From: Ruminococcaceae bacterium UBA7080
Lineage (GTDB): Bacteria; Bacillota; Clostridia; Oscillospirales; Acutalibacteraceae
Direction of reading: 5' to 3'
Length of the DNA: 44,015 nt
NCBI GenBank assembly: GCA_002493595.1
Contig: DKZG01000005.1
Span: forward strand, 1 to 44,015
Shown: positions 7,330-14,159 of the stretch, in pieces
Layout: the number at the start of each line of letters is the position of its first letter
Numbering within the stretch: position 1 is the stretch's first letter
Made by a program: the position numbers and the translations under genes
Notes under the pieces: generated by a model
The model's database searches: none
The model's input: only the letters and a program-made list of their open reading frames with translations
What the model was told of the DNA's origin: nothing

Positions 7330-8223
7330 TTATGCCTCCTTTTGTGCACGCGCACAGCGCTCTTTGTAATACTTATCAAGGCTTTCATTAGCCTGTTTTT
7401 CCATAGCTTCATCAAGTGAGCCATAGTGCCACAGGTAGTTATCTCTCATAAAGTCAACGCCCTCACCCTTAAAGGTGTCCATAACAATGGCAGTCGGCTT
7501 ATCTCCGCCGTCACGATGATTTTTAATGGAAGCTTCAATAGCATCATTAAGCTCTTTAATATTATGTCCGTCAACTCGTATTACATTGAATCCGAATGCT
7601 TCAAACTTTTTATCAATAGGCTCAATCTTCATTTCGTCGTCAACACGGCCGTCAATCATACATTTGTTGATATCAGCAAGCACCACAACATTTGAAAGCT
7701 TAAATTGCGAAGCGCTCATAGCTGCTTCCCAATTTGAGCCCTCATTGAGCTCACCGTCACCTGTGAGGACGAAATTCATATAATCTATACCGTTAACCCT
7801 GCCTGCGAGGGCAAAGCCGACTGCAAGCGAAATACCATGACCCAAAGAACCTGTTGAACAGTCAGCGCCCTTAACCTTATTGCAGTCAAGGTGCATACCA
7901 ACCTTAGCACCTGTAAGGTTAAATATTTTAAGTTCATCAACAGGAAAATAACCGAGATCACAGAGAATAGGAGCATAACCGACAGCACAATGACCTTTGG
8001 AAAGAATAAATCTGTCCCTATCCGGCATATCAGGATTTGAAGGATCAACCTTCATAAAGCGATAGTACAATGCAACCATTGCATCCATTGCACTGAGTGA
8101 ACCGCCGATATGACCCGAACCGCCCCATATTGCTGTTTGGATAGCCATTCGTCTCATTTCATCAGCCTTCTTTTCAAGTCGCAGCCATTCCGCTTTATCA
8201 AATGGCTTGTAATCAGCTGGCAT
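7330..8223 (-). CDS. Transketolase N-terminal subunit (TPP-binding domain)
   Basis: This 297-aa protein carries the diphosphate-binding half of transketolase: GSGHIGGSLS (36-44; usually GHPGG), SKGHC (75-79), TGSLGHGIS (124-132) and the TPP/Mg motif GDG (155-157) through Asn186 (LADIN). With the adjacent C subunit it forms the active heteromer. It starts at 8223 after GGGGGA. Split transketolases are common in Clostridia and archaea, so the split alone is not unusual; the neighbours are. It lies between the aminotransferase (33 bases upstream) and the C subunit. Confidence 0.9.
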   Translation of the reverse strand: MPADYKPFDKAEWLRLEKKADEMRRMAIQTAIWGGSGHIGGSLSAMDAMVALYYRFMKVDPSNPDMPDRDRFILSKGHCAVGYAPILCDLGYFPVDELKIFNLTGAKVGMHLDCNKVKGADCSTGSLGHGISLAVGFALAGRVNGIDYMNFVLTGDGELNEGSNWEAAMSASQFKLSNVVVLADINKCMIDGRVDDEMKIEPIDKKFEAFGFNVIRVDGHNIKELNDAIEASIKNHRDGGDKPTAIVMDTFKGEGVDFMRDNYLWHYGSLDEAMEKQANESLDKYYKERCARAQKEA

Positions 8224-8256
8224 AAAATTTCCCCCTTAAAAATTGTTATATTTAAA

Positions 8257-9528
8257 TTATTTTAAACCTATTTCAGGATGCCGTGCAGCTACAACACCAA
8301 AAGCATCCTCTGCTATATCAACGGCAAGTTTAATATCGTCATCCGTTACAGCAGCATTAATAAAATGATTGTGATGTGATGCAAGGAATAATCCCCTGGA
8401 AACACACTCTGCAATCCATTCTTGATGAAGCATAAGACTGTCATCATTCGCTATTCTGAGATAAAAGAGTGCAGGCTCGCCCGAAACCACAAGATTAAAA
8501 CCATGCTCCTTGCCCGCTGCTTTAAGTCCCTCTGTAAGCTTTATACCCTTCTCTCTGAACATTGTGGGAATATCAAGCTTCTTCATTTTAGGAATGCAGG
8601 CAAGACAAGCTGCAAAAGGTTCTGCACTCATCCAGTAAGAGCCAGTATATACTACTGATGATGCTGTATTTTTCATATGCTCCTGACCGCAAACAGCTGA
8701 CATATTATAACCGTTTGCAAGTGCCTTGCAAAAACAAATAAGATCTGCTTTAAAGCCATAATAATGGTCAGATCCCTGAATATCAAGTCTGAAACCAGTG
8801 CGAACATCATCAATAATAAGCACCATTGCGTGATCATCACCGAATTTGCGTACTTTCGCCCACTGCTCTTTTGTAGCACATTCATTGTCCTTAAAATTAC
8901 CGTGGTCATAGGGCTGTGCAATCAGACCCGCAACATCACCGCCGCATTCATCATAAGCCCTTTGCATTGCATCAATATCAAACCAAGGAACTACAATGTT
9001 ATTGGAAACCTCCTCAGGAAGTATTCCGGGATAATCCACCTTCTGTGCCCACTGAAAATCACCATGGTAATAACCCTTAAAAAACATCATTTTTTTCTTA
9101 CCGGTATGAGCACGGGCACACATAACACTAAAGGTAGTTGCATCAGAGCCGTTTTTCATAAAAAAGGCCCAGTCCGCCATCGCCACAGTGTCTTTTAAAA
9201 GTTCAGCACATTCAACCATTTTATAGGATGGAGAGGTTGTGCAGTTGCCGACCTTAAGCTGTTCCATAGCTGCCGCATCAACATCATCATCGCAGTATCC
9301 CAGAACATTCGGACCGTATGCACACATAAAATCCAGATATTTATTGCCGTCAACATCCCAGAAATATGTACCCTTTGCCTTCTGTGACATCAGCGGCCAT
9401 TTTGTAATAGGAAGAAACAATCCCTCCGAAGGACCGAGATGACCATAAACACCTGACGGAATTGCATTTAATGCTCTTTGAAACCATTCGGTGCTTTTTT
9501 CATGTGTATACTCAGGAAATTTACTCAT
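8257..9528 (-). CDS. Class III PLP aminotransferase, glutamate-1-semialdehyde-aminomutase-like
   Basis: The 423-aa fold-type I PLP enzyme has class III signatures: FMKNGSDATTFSVMCARAHTG (about 123-143), YYHGDFQW, LIIDDVRTGFR (Asp240 expected to contact the pyridine N) and FCKALANGYNMSAVCG with Lys268 as the Schiff-base lysine. It would be named HemL-like, but the usual aminomutase EPVAGN and GGG(L/F)P surroundings are changed (AQPYDHGN, LANGYN). No haem gene is nearby, so aminomutase activity is doubtful. In this operon it could aminate the ketone made by the adjacent transketolase. The ribosome site AAGGAGGAG begins at the stop codon of the upstream SCP2-like gene. Confidence 0.85.
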   Translation of the reverse strand: MSKFPEYTHEKSTEWFQRALNAIPSGVYGHLGPSEGLFLPITKWPLMSQKAKGTYFWDVDGNKYLDFMCAYGPNVLGYCDDDVDAAAMEQLKVGNCTTSPSYKMVECAELLKDTVAMADWAFFMKNGSDATTFSVMCARAHTGKKKMMFFKGYYHGDFQWAQKVDYPGILPEEVSNNIVVPWFDIDAMQRAYDECGGDVAGLIAQPYDHGNFKDNECATKEQWAKVRKFGDDHAMVLIIDDVRTGFRLDIQGSDHYYGFKADLICFCKALANGYNMSAVCGQEHMKNTASSVVYTGSYWMSAEPFAACLACIPKMKKLDIPTMFREKGIKLTEGLKAAGKEHGFNLVVSGEPALFYLRIANDDSLMLHQEWIAECVSRGLFLASHHNHFINAAVTDDDIKLAVDIAEDAFGVVAARHPEIGLK

Positions 9529-9540
9529 TGTTACTCCTCC

Positions 9541-10305
9541 TTAGCCTAAGTAGACAGCAACCCTGTCAAGAATACGGTTGATATTATCAACCATTGAAAT
9601 CATACCCGCCATATAAATATTGCCTGCGCAAAGCTCAGCCATGGTTGATGCAGTACCTGTAAACAAGCCATGTGCCAAATCAATAGTCTTAAACTCCATA
9701 ATTGCTCTGGGCGTATCAGCCTTTTCTTTAATGGTTTCAAAATGATGGCTGCGAACACGAAGGGTTGAATAACAAACCCCGCTGATACCCATCTGGACAT
9801 CACCGTCAACTGTGTAAAGTGCCGACTGCTTTGAAATCGAGTCTGAATTTGCAAGTGCAGAAAGTGCACCCGATATTGTATAGAATGTTAAAATAGTTGA
9901 TTCTTCAAAAAACGCTCTGTTTTTCAAATCCTCTTCACTCGGCATCAAAAGCTTTGTCAGCCTGTCTGTAAGCTTAGTAAAAGGTCCGAGCAGAAAAGCC
10001 AGCACCTGCGGTATATTCTTTACAGGCATACCCGGTTTGCTGTCATCAATAAGCGCATTGAACTTTTCAGGTGAAGAGAAATTCATCTTACAGGTACAGC
10101 CATAGCTGCCTTCGCTCATCTTGCATCCATCCTTTGAAAAATGGAAGGTGCAGCACGGACCGTTTGCAACATCAAAACAAAGAGAAACAGGCTTTTTTAT
10201 ACCGGCACAAACTGCCTTAGCCTCTTTATCCATCTCACAGAGATTTTCAAGAGTTGCAAGAACGCCATACATATTTACATATGCCATAGCCTTTGCTTCT
10301 TTCAA
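9541..10305 (-). CDS. SCP2-like (lipid-binding fold) protein, first gene of operon
   Basis: This 254-aa cytoplasmic protein has no exact recognised family. Its order of elements resembles the protein at the other end of the operon and SCP2 domains generally: PVSLCFDVANGPCCTFHFSKDGC strands (about residues 30-55), a CKMNFSSPEKFNALIDDSKPGMP step and a hydrophobic helix (VLAFLLGPFTKL). The second half is (A)LYTVDGDVQMGISG...HGLFTGTASTMAELCAGNIYMAGMISMVDNINRIL. Several Cys are clustered at about residues 36-63. The start is a TTG at 10305, seven bases after AGGAGG; an ATG six codons inside (MAYVNMYG) is possible. Two SCP2-like genes bracketing one operon suggest a hydrophobic substrate or product. 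Confidence 0.6.
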   Translation of the reverse strand: MKEAKAMAYVNMYGVLATLENLCEMDKEAKAVCAGIKKPVSLCFDVANGPCCTFHFSKDGCKMSEGSYGCTCKMNFSSPEKFNALIDDSKPGMPVKNIPQVLAFLLGPFTKLTDRLTKLLMPSEEDLKNRAFFEESTILTFYTISGALSALANSDSISKQSALYTVDGDVQMGISGVCYSTLRVRSHHFETIKEKADTPRAIMEFKTIDLAHGLFTGTASTMAELCAGNIYMAGMISMVDNINRILDRVAVYLG

Positions 10306-10361
10306 AATAATTCCTCCTATCAAGTATATTCGGAAAATACACTTATAAATTATACAAAAGT

Positions 10362-10390
10362 ATTATAGCATAATAGAAAATACATAGCAA
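10362..10390 (-). promoter_or_regulatory. Promoter of the SCP2/aminotransferase/transketolase operon
   Basis: On the minus strand TTGCTA (10385-10390), a 17-base spacer and a perfect TATAAT (10362-10367) lie about 57 bases upstream of the first gene's TTG start. Confidence 0.65.
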
Positions 10391-10907
10391 TAATTAATAA
10401 AAAATTATAAATTACAATTCTGTAATACAATAAAAATTTCCCTTCTATTCTATAGAAACCGAAATTTATTTTATAATGAATCATTACTGTGCAAACTGCA
10501 ATGCAGTTTGAGAGTCAATCGTGTTTTTAAATTTTTATATGAATTTATTTTCCATTATGTTATAATGAACCAAAAGAAATAAAAAAACACAGCCGTTTTT
10601 TATATTTAACAAGCTGCAAATCAAAATAATGTTTTAAACGAAACAAGTGATAAAAAGAATGCGATGATTAAGAATACAAACTAATAATGTTCATTTTGTG
10701 CTTTACTGTATTGCGTTCCTGCAGTGCTGTAAAAATAAATCAATCCGCAATGAAGCTCAGCAAAAGTCAACATGGATGAACATCACAGAACATGAAACGG
10801 TTTATATTCTTAAAACCACGGCAATCTTCCTGACGTACACAGATTTAATTATAGGAATGATGATTTAAGTTCTTGACTATTCTCATAACGGAAAGGACAG
10901 AAAAGAA
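10391..10907. other. AT-rich intergenic region, no convincing gene
   Basis: About 500 bases lie between the divergent operon at 10305 and the plus-strand gene at 10908. I see a 19-bp palindrome at 10492-10510 and two similar segments containing TTATTT and TATAATGA (around 10465 and 10545). A frame of about 65 codons runs to 10868 without a start or ribosome site and may be debris of a lost gene. No RNA gene is evident. Confidence 0.4.
10492..10510. repeat. 19-bp palindrome, operator-like
   Basis: CAAACTGCA and TGCAGTTTG form a perfect 9-bp inverted repeat around a single A. It has no U-tract and lies about 100 bases beyond the -35 of the divergent operon, so a protein-binding site is more likely than a terminator. 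Confidence 0.4.
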
Positions 10908-11468
10908 ATGGATGATTTAATTCAATTTGAAAATAGAGAAGAGTTCAGAAAATGGCTTTTCGAACATTGCCGGTCAAATGACGGCATTTGGCTTTTATTT
11001 GGCAAACCCGGCGGACCAAAAACAATAAAAGCAGGAGAAGCGTTGGAAGAGGCGCTTTGTTTCGGCTGGATTGACGGGCAGATGAAAAGCATTGATGAGA
11101 AATCATACAAGAAATATTTTTCCATGCGCAGAAAAAACAGCAAGTGGTCACAGAAAAACAAGGCATTTGTTAAAAGCCTTGAAGAAAATGGACTTATGAC
11201 CGATTTCGGCAGAAAGAAAATTGAGGAAGCCAAAATGAACGGGCAATGGGATATCCCTGCGCCTTCTGCAATTACCGATAAGCAAATTGCTCATTTAAAT
11301 CAATTGCTCAAAGAATATGAACCTGCCTGCACAAATTTCGAAGCCATATCATTATCCGTGCAAAAAACCTATACCCGTGCCTATTTGGATGCCAAAACAG
11401 ATGCAGGACGTAAAAAGCGCATTGCCTGGATGGTAGATAGGCTAAACAAAAATTTAAAACCAATGTAA
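10908..11468 (+). CDS. YdeI/OmpD-associated (OmdA) family protein
   Basis: The 186-aa protein matches the bacteriocin-protection YdeI/OmdA family: an N-terminal FENREEFRKWL, then GIWLLFGKPGG and EEALCFGWIDGQMKSIDE (about residues 26-64), then RRKNSKWSQKNK and a C-terminal Lys/Arg-rich helical region. The cellular role is not defined; members have been linked to peptide or antibiotic tolerance. The ribosome site is GAAAGGA. It opens a run of seven plus-strand accessory genes. Confidence 0.85.
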   Translation: MDDLIQFENREEFRKWLFEHCRSNDGIWLLFGKPGGPKTIKAGEALEEALCFGWIDGQMKSIDEKSYKKYFSMRRKNSKWSQKNKAFVKSLEENGLMTDFGRKKIEEAKMNGQWDIPAPSAITDKQIAHLNQLLKEYEPACTNFEAISLSVQKTYTRAYLDAKTDAGRKKRIAWMVDRLNKNLKPM

Positions 11469-11538
11469 CTGCTATGCACACAAACGGCAAAAACGCAGCC
11501 AATCCACACACTCCCACAGAAAAGAACGGTGATACAAT

Positions 11539-12060
11539 ATGATTATACTTATTGCCGGAGCATCACATACAGGCAAAACCCAACTCGCTCAAAGGCTTAT
11601 GGAAAAATATAAATATCCATATCTTTCAATAGACCATTTGAAAATGGGACTAATAAGAAGCTCATATACGGATTTGACCGTTTATGAGGATAGCAAGCTC
11701 ACACCCTATCTTTGGAATATTGTTAGAGAAATCATAAAAACAGCAATTGAAAACAAGCAAAATCTAATTATTGAGGGTTGCTATATTCCATTTGATTGGA
11801 AAAAAGATTTTGAAAATGATTATTTAAAAAACATTAAATACTGCTGTCTTGTAATGTCAGATCAATATATAGAAAAGCATTTTGAAGATATTAAAAAATT
11901 TGCTGATATTATTGAGTATCGAGGCAATGATTTGGATTGTACAAAAGAAAATATAATTAAAGATAATCTATATAATCTGGAAATGTGTAAAGAATACGGC
12001 TGTAATTATATTCTGATTCATGATAGCTATGATATAAATATCGCTGAGTTCTTCAATTAG
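11539..12060 (+). CDS. P-loop kinase-like NTPase (AAA/2-phosphoglycerate-kinase-like)
   Basis: The 173-aa soluble protein opens with a hydrophobic strand and Walker A (MIILIAGASHTGKTQLA, residues 7-15). A DHLKMGL segment typical of small-molecule kinases follows at about 33, then NLIIEGCYIP at about 75, which fits a Walker B-like strand of the adenylate-kinase/shikimate-kinase fold. It probably phosphorylates a small molecule; the substrate is unknown. AT content is higher than in the operons on either side, which may indicate transfer. Confidence 0.7.
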   Translation: MIILIAGASHTGKTQLAQRLMEKYKYPYLSIDHLKMGLIRSSYTDLTVYEDSKLTPYLWNIVREIIKTAIENKQNLIIEGCYIPFDWKKDFENDYLKNIKYCCLVMSDQYIEKHFEDIKKFADIIEYRGNDLDCTKENIIKDNLYNLEMCKEYGCNYILIHDSYDINIAEFFN

Positions 12061-12081
12061 AACGCATAAAAAGGAGCAAAT

Positions 12082-12612
12082 ATGACAAGTGTAAAAAGAA
12101 CAATTTTGATAACTACGGCTGTGTTCTTTATTTTAACTGTTTTGTTTATAATTTTAGCTGCTGCTACCGGCAGCTCCGTTTGGCTGACGCTTGCAATCAC
12201 ATTCGGCACGGCGCTTTATCATTTTGCAATGAGATTATTTGTCGGAAAGATTGTAAAGCAAAATTTTAATTATAAAAACAACTGGTTCAAGGAAAAGAAA
12301 TTTGAAAAAAAGCTCTATAAATTTCTGAAAGTTAAAAAGTGGAAAGACGCGATGCCGTCATATAATCCCGCAACATATAAGGTAAGCGCTGATACATTGT
12401 CCAATGTTGTGAACACAATGTGCAGAAATGAGATAATTCACGAAATCATTGCTTTATTGAGCTTTGTTCCAATCCTGTTTTCTTATCTGTTTGATGCTGC
12501 CATCGTGTTTATCGTTACATCTGTAATTGCCAGTCTGTTCGATTTCGTATTTGTTATAATACAGCGCTATAACCGCCCCAGAGTAATCAGGCTGCTGCAA
12601 AGATATCGTTAG
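12082..12612 (+). CDS. CrtO-like membrane acyltransferase-family protein (glycosyl-diaponeurosporenoate acyltransferase family)
   Basis: The 176-aa protein has about four membrane segments (about 8-30, 33-52, 118-135, 138-160). Between them, LYKFLKVKKWKDAMPSY (79-95), a CRNEIIHEI helix and the C-terminal IIQRYNRPRVIRLL match, by eye, the S. aureus CrtO acyltransferase (RKWKHKI, RAELIHWI, IVQRYNRPRLTQLL). CrtO acylates the sugar of the carotenoid staphyloxanthin. No carotenoid or glycosyltransferase gene is nearby, so the acceptor here is unknown. AAGGAG lies seven bases before the ATG. Confidence 0.72.
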   Translation: MTSVKRTILITTAVFFILTVLFIILAAATGSSVWLTLAITFGTALYHFAMRLFVGKIVKQNFNYKNNWFKEKKFEKKLYKFLKVKKWKDAMPSYNPATYKVSADTLSNVVNTMCRNEIIHEIIALLSFVPILFSYLFDAAIVFIVTSVIASLFDFVFVIIQRYNRPRVIRLLQRYR

Positions 12613-12738
12613 GCAGACGACGCTTGTAACTTTGATTAAAACAATACAAAAAGCTACCAATTAAAACCTTGTATTAGCTAAGGTGAAAAATGATGGAATT
12701 CAGAAAAAAGCAATAAAAACATATTGAAACAGGGAGTT

Positions 12739-12766
12739 TTGACATACGCTTAATGCTGCTTATAAG
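12739..12766 (+). promoter_or_regulatory. Promoter before the Cdd1-like gene
   Basis: A perfect TTGACA (12739-12744), a 16-base spacer and TATAAG (12761-12766) lie about 55 bases before 12822. A 7-bp inverted repeat, TTTTGAC and GTCAAAA (12737-12743 and 12771-12777), brackets the promoter. Confidence 0.55.
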
Positions 12767-12821
12767 AAGAGTCAAAATATATTTTTTATTCTATTCTAAT
12801 TAAAATCGGAGTAAAACAAAA

Positions 12822-13088
12822 ATGAAAACAGATTTAACAGTAATACCTAATGTTGGCAGGCGCACAAAAGAGTCTTTATTTAATATCGGGATAACCTGTG
12901 TTGAAGATTTGAAAGGCAAAGATCCCGAAGAACTTTATATAAAGGATTGCCTGTACAAAGGCTTTCAGGTAGACAAATGCCAGCTTTATCTTTTCAGAAT
13001 GGCTGTCTATTTTGCCGAAAACACAGTTTGGGATGCAGAAAAACTGAAATGGTGGTATTGGAAGGATAAGCAATACCCGGAAAAGTAA
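12822..13088 (+). CDS. Helix-hairpin-helix protein, Cdd1/'pathogenicity locus' family
   Basis: The 88-aa protein has a helix-hairpin-helix motif (VIPNVGRRTKESLFNIGITCVEDLKG, about 7-32), then CQLYLFRMAVYFA and a closing LKWWYWKDK, which is characteristic of the Cdd1 family. The helix-hairpin-helix suggests nucleic-acid or protein binding, but no function is established. It is followed 11 bases later by the GyrI-like gene, whose AAGGAG site follows its stop, so the pair is co-transcribed. Confidence 0.85.
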   Translation: MKTDLTVIPNVGRRTKESLFNIGITCVEDLKGKDPEELYIKDCLYKGFQVDKCQLYLFRMAVYFAENTVWDAEKLKWWYWKDKQYPEK

Positions 13089-13099
13089 AGGAGTTACAT

Positions 13100-13738
13100 A
13101 TGGCTTTTGATTACAAAAAAGAATATAAAGAATTTTATCTGCCAAAGAAAAAACCAAGTATCATTGAAATACCGGAAATGAATTATATTGCAGTCAGGGG
13201 CAAAGGCAATCCCAATGCTGAAAACGGTGAATATAAAAAATCAATCGGTATGTTATATGCAATTGCGTTTACCATAAAAATGAGCTATAAGGGCAGCCAT
13301 AAAATCGACGGCTATTTTGAATATGTGGTTCCGCCGCTGGAGGGATTTTGGTGGCAGGATAATACAAAAAGCATGGATTATAACAAAAAAGAAGATATGA
13401 ATTTTATCTCACTCATCAGGCTTCCCGATTTTGTTACAAAAGCAGATTTTGACTGGGCAGTTGAAGAAGCTTCCGAAAGGAAAAAACAAGATTTCACACA
13501 AGTTGAATTTTTTAATTATGATGAAGGTTTATGTGTTCAGTGCATGCATATCGGTTCATACGATAATGAACCTGAAACAGTTGATTTGATGCATAAGCAT
13601 ATATGCGAAAACGGTTATGAACCGGATATAACCAATAAAAGATTTCACCACGAAATTTACTTAAGTGATCCAAGAAGATGCGATGAAAGTAAGCTAAAAA
13701 CAGTGATTCGCCATCCTATTAAAAAATATAGTGAATAA
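13100..13738 (+). CDS. GyrI-like small-molecule-binding domain protein
   Basis: The 212-aa protein has the GyrI-like pattern: IIEIPEMNYIAVRGKGNPN (about residues 20-38), SIGMLYAIAFTIKM, a central YFEYVVPPLEGFWW, FFNYDEGLCVQCMHIGSYDNEPETV, and a C-terminal RFHHEIYLSDPRR. This fold binds hydrophobic or cationic small molecules and occurs alone or on AraC/MerR regulators. Here it has no DNA-binding domain. It is co-transcribed with the Cdd1-like gene and followed 20 bases later by the Cys-rich gene. Confidence 0.85.
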   Translation: MAFDYKKEYKEFYLPKKKPSIIEIPEMNYIAVRGKGNPNAENGEYKKSIGMLYAIAFTIKMSYKGSHKIDGYFEYVVPPLEGFWWQDNTKSMDYNKKEDMNFISLIRLPDFVTKADFDWAVEEASERKKQDFTQVEFFNYDEGLCVQCMHIGSYDNEPETVDLMHKHICENGYEPDITNKRFHHEIYLSDPRRCDESKLKTVIRHPIKKYSE

Positions 13739-13758
13739 TAAGGAAAGGATTTTTTAAC

Positions 13759-14121
13759 ATGGCAAGAATACTAAAAAATAAAGATTTACTTCATACAAAA
13801 CTGGCCGCAGGCTATGGTGGCTGGATGTATTGCGCTGCATGCGGTGAGAACATAGGTTATTTATGCTATCAGACATATGACAGTTTGGAGCTCAAATACA
13901 AATGCAACTGCGGCAGTGAGGGCAGTGTTGATATTCATTTTGATGACAGCAAAGAAGGTACAGAATGCAGCAATGATTTAGTCACTGTAAAAAATCGGCT
14001 CTGCTGCAGTTTTGACAATCAACCGCTGATTACTCTTCTTGACAAAAAATTGTCAGAATATGATATGAAAATAACTTGCAAATCATGCCATACTATTTAT
14101 AGAAAAACTAAAAAAGCTTAA
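13759..14121 (+). CDS. Cys-rich protein with zinc-ribbon-like pairs, unrecognised
   Basis: I do not recognise this 120-aa protein. It has CAAC at 29-32, then C38, the KCNCGSEG segment (C50, C52), and a C-terminal CKSCH (about 110-114). The spacing suggests one or two structural zinc sites. It lacks a signal peptide and membrane segments. AAGGAAAGG lies before the ATG. It follows the GyrI-like gene and precedes the bile salt hydrolase gene by 38 bases. Confidence 0.65.
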   Translation: MARILKNKDLLHTKLAAGYGGWMYCAACGENIGYLCYQTYDSLELKYKCNCGSEGSVDIHFDDSKEGTECSNDLVTVKNRLCCSFDNQPLITLLDKKLSEYDMKITCKSCHTIYRKTKKA

Positions 14122-14159
14122 CAGAATTAACTGTAAATAATTTAAAATGGTGATATGTA

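Noticed and set aside
8257..9528. Naming the aminotransferase hemL
   Set aside because: It shares class III signatures, but motifs specific to the aminomutase are changed and no haem genes are nearby.
10670..10868. Open frame of about 65 codons before the OmdA-family gene
   Set aside because: It has no good start or ribosome site and no recognisable motif; possibly debris.
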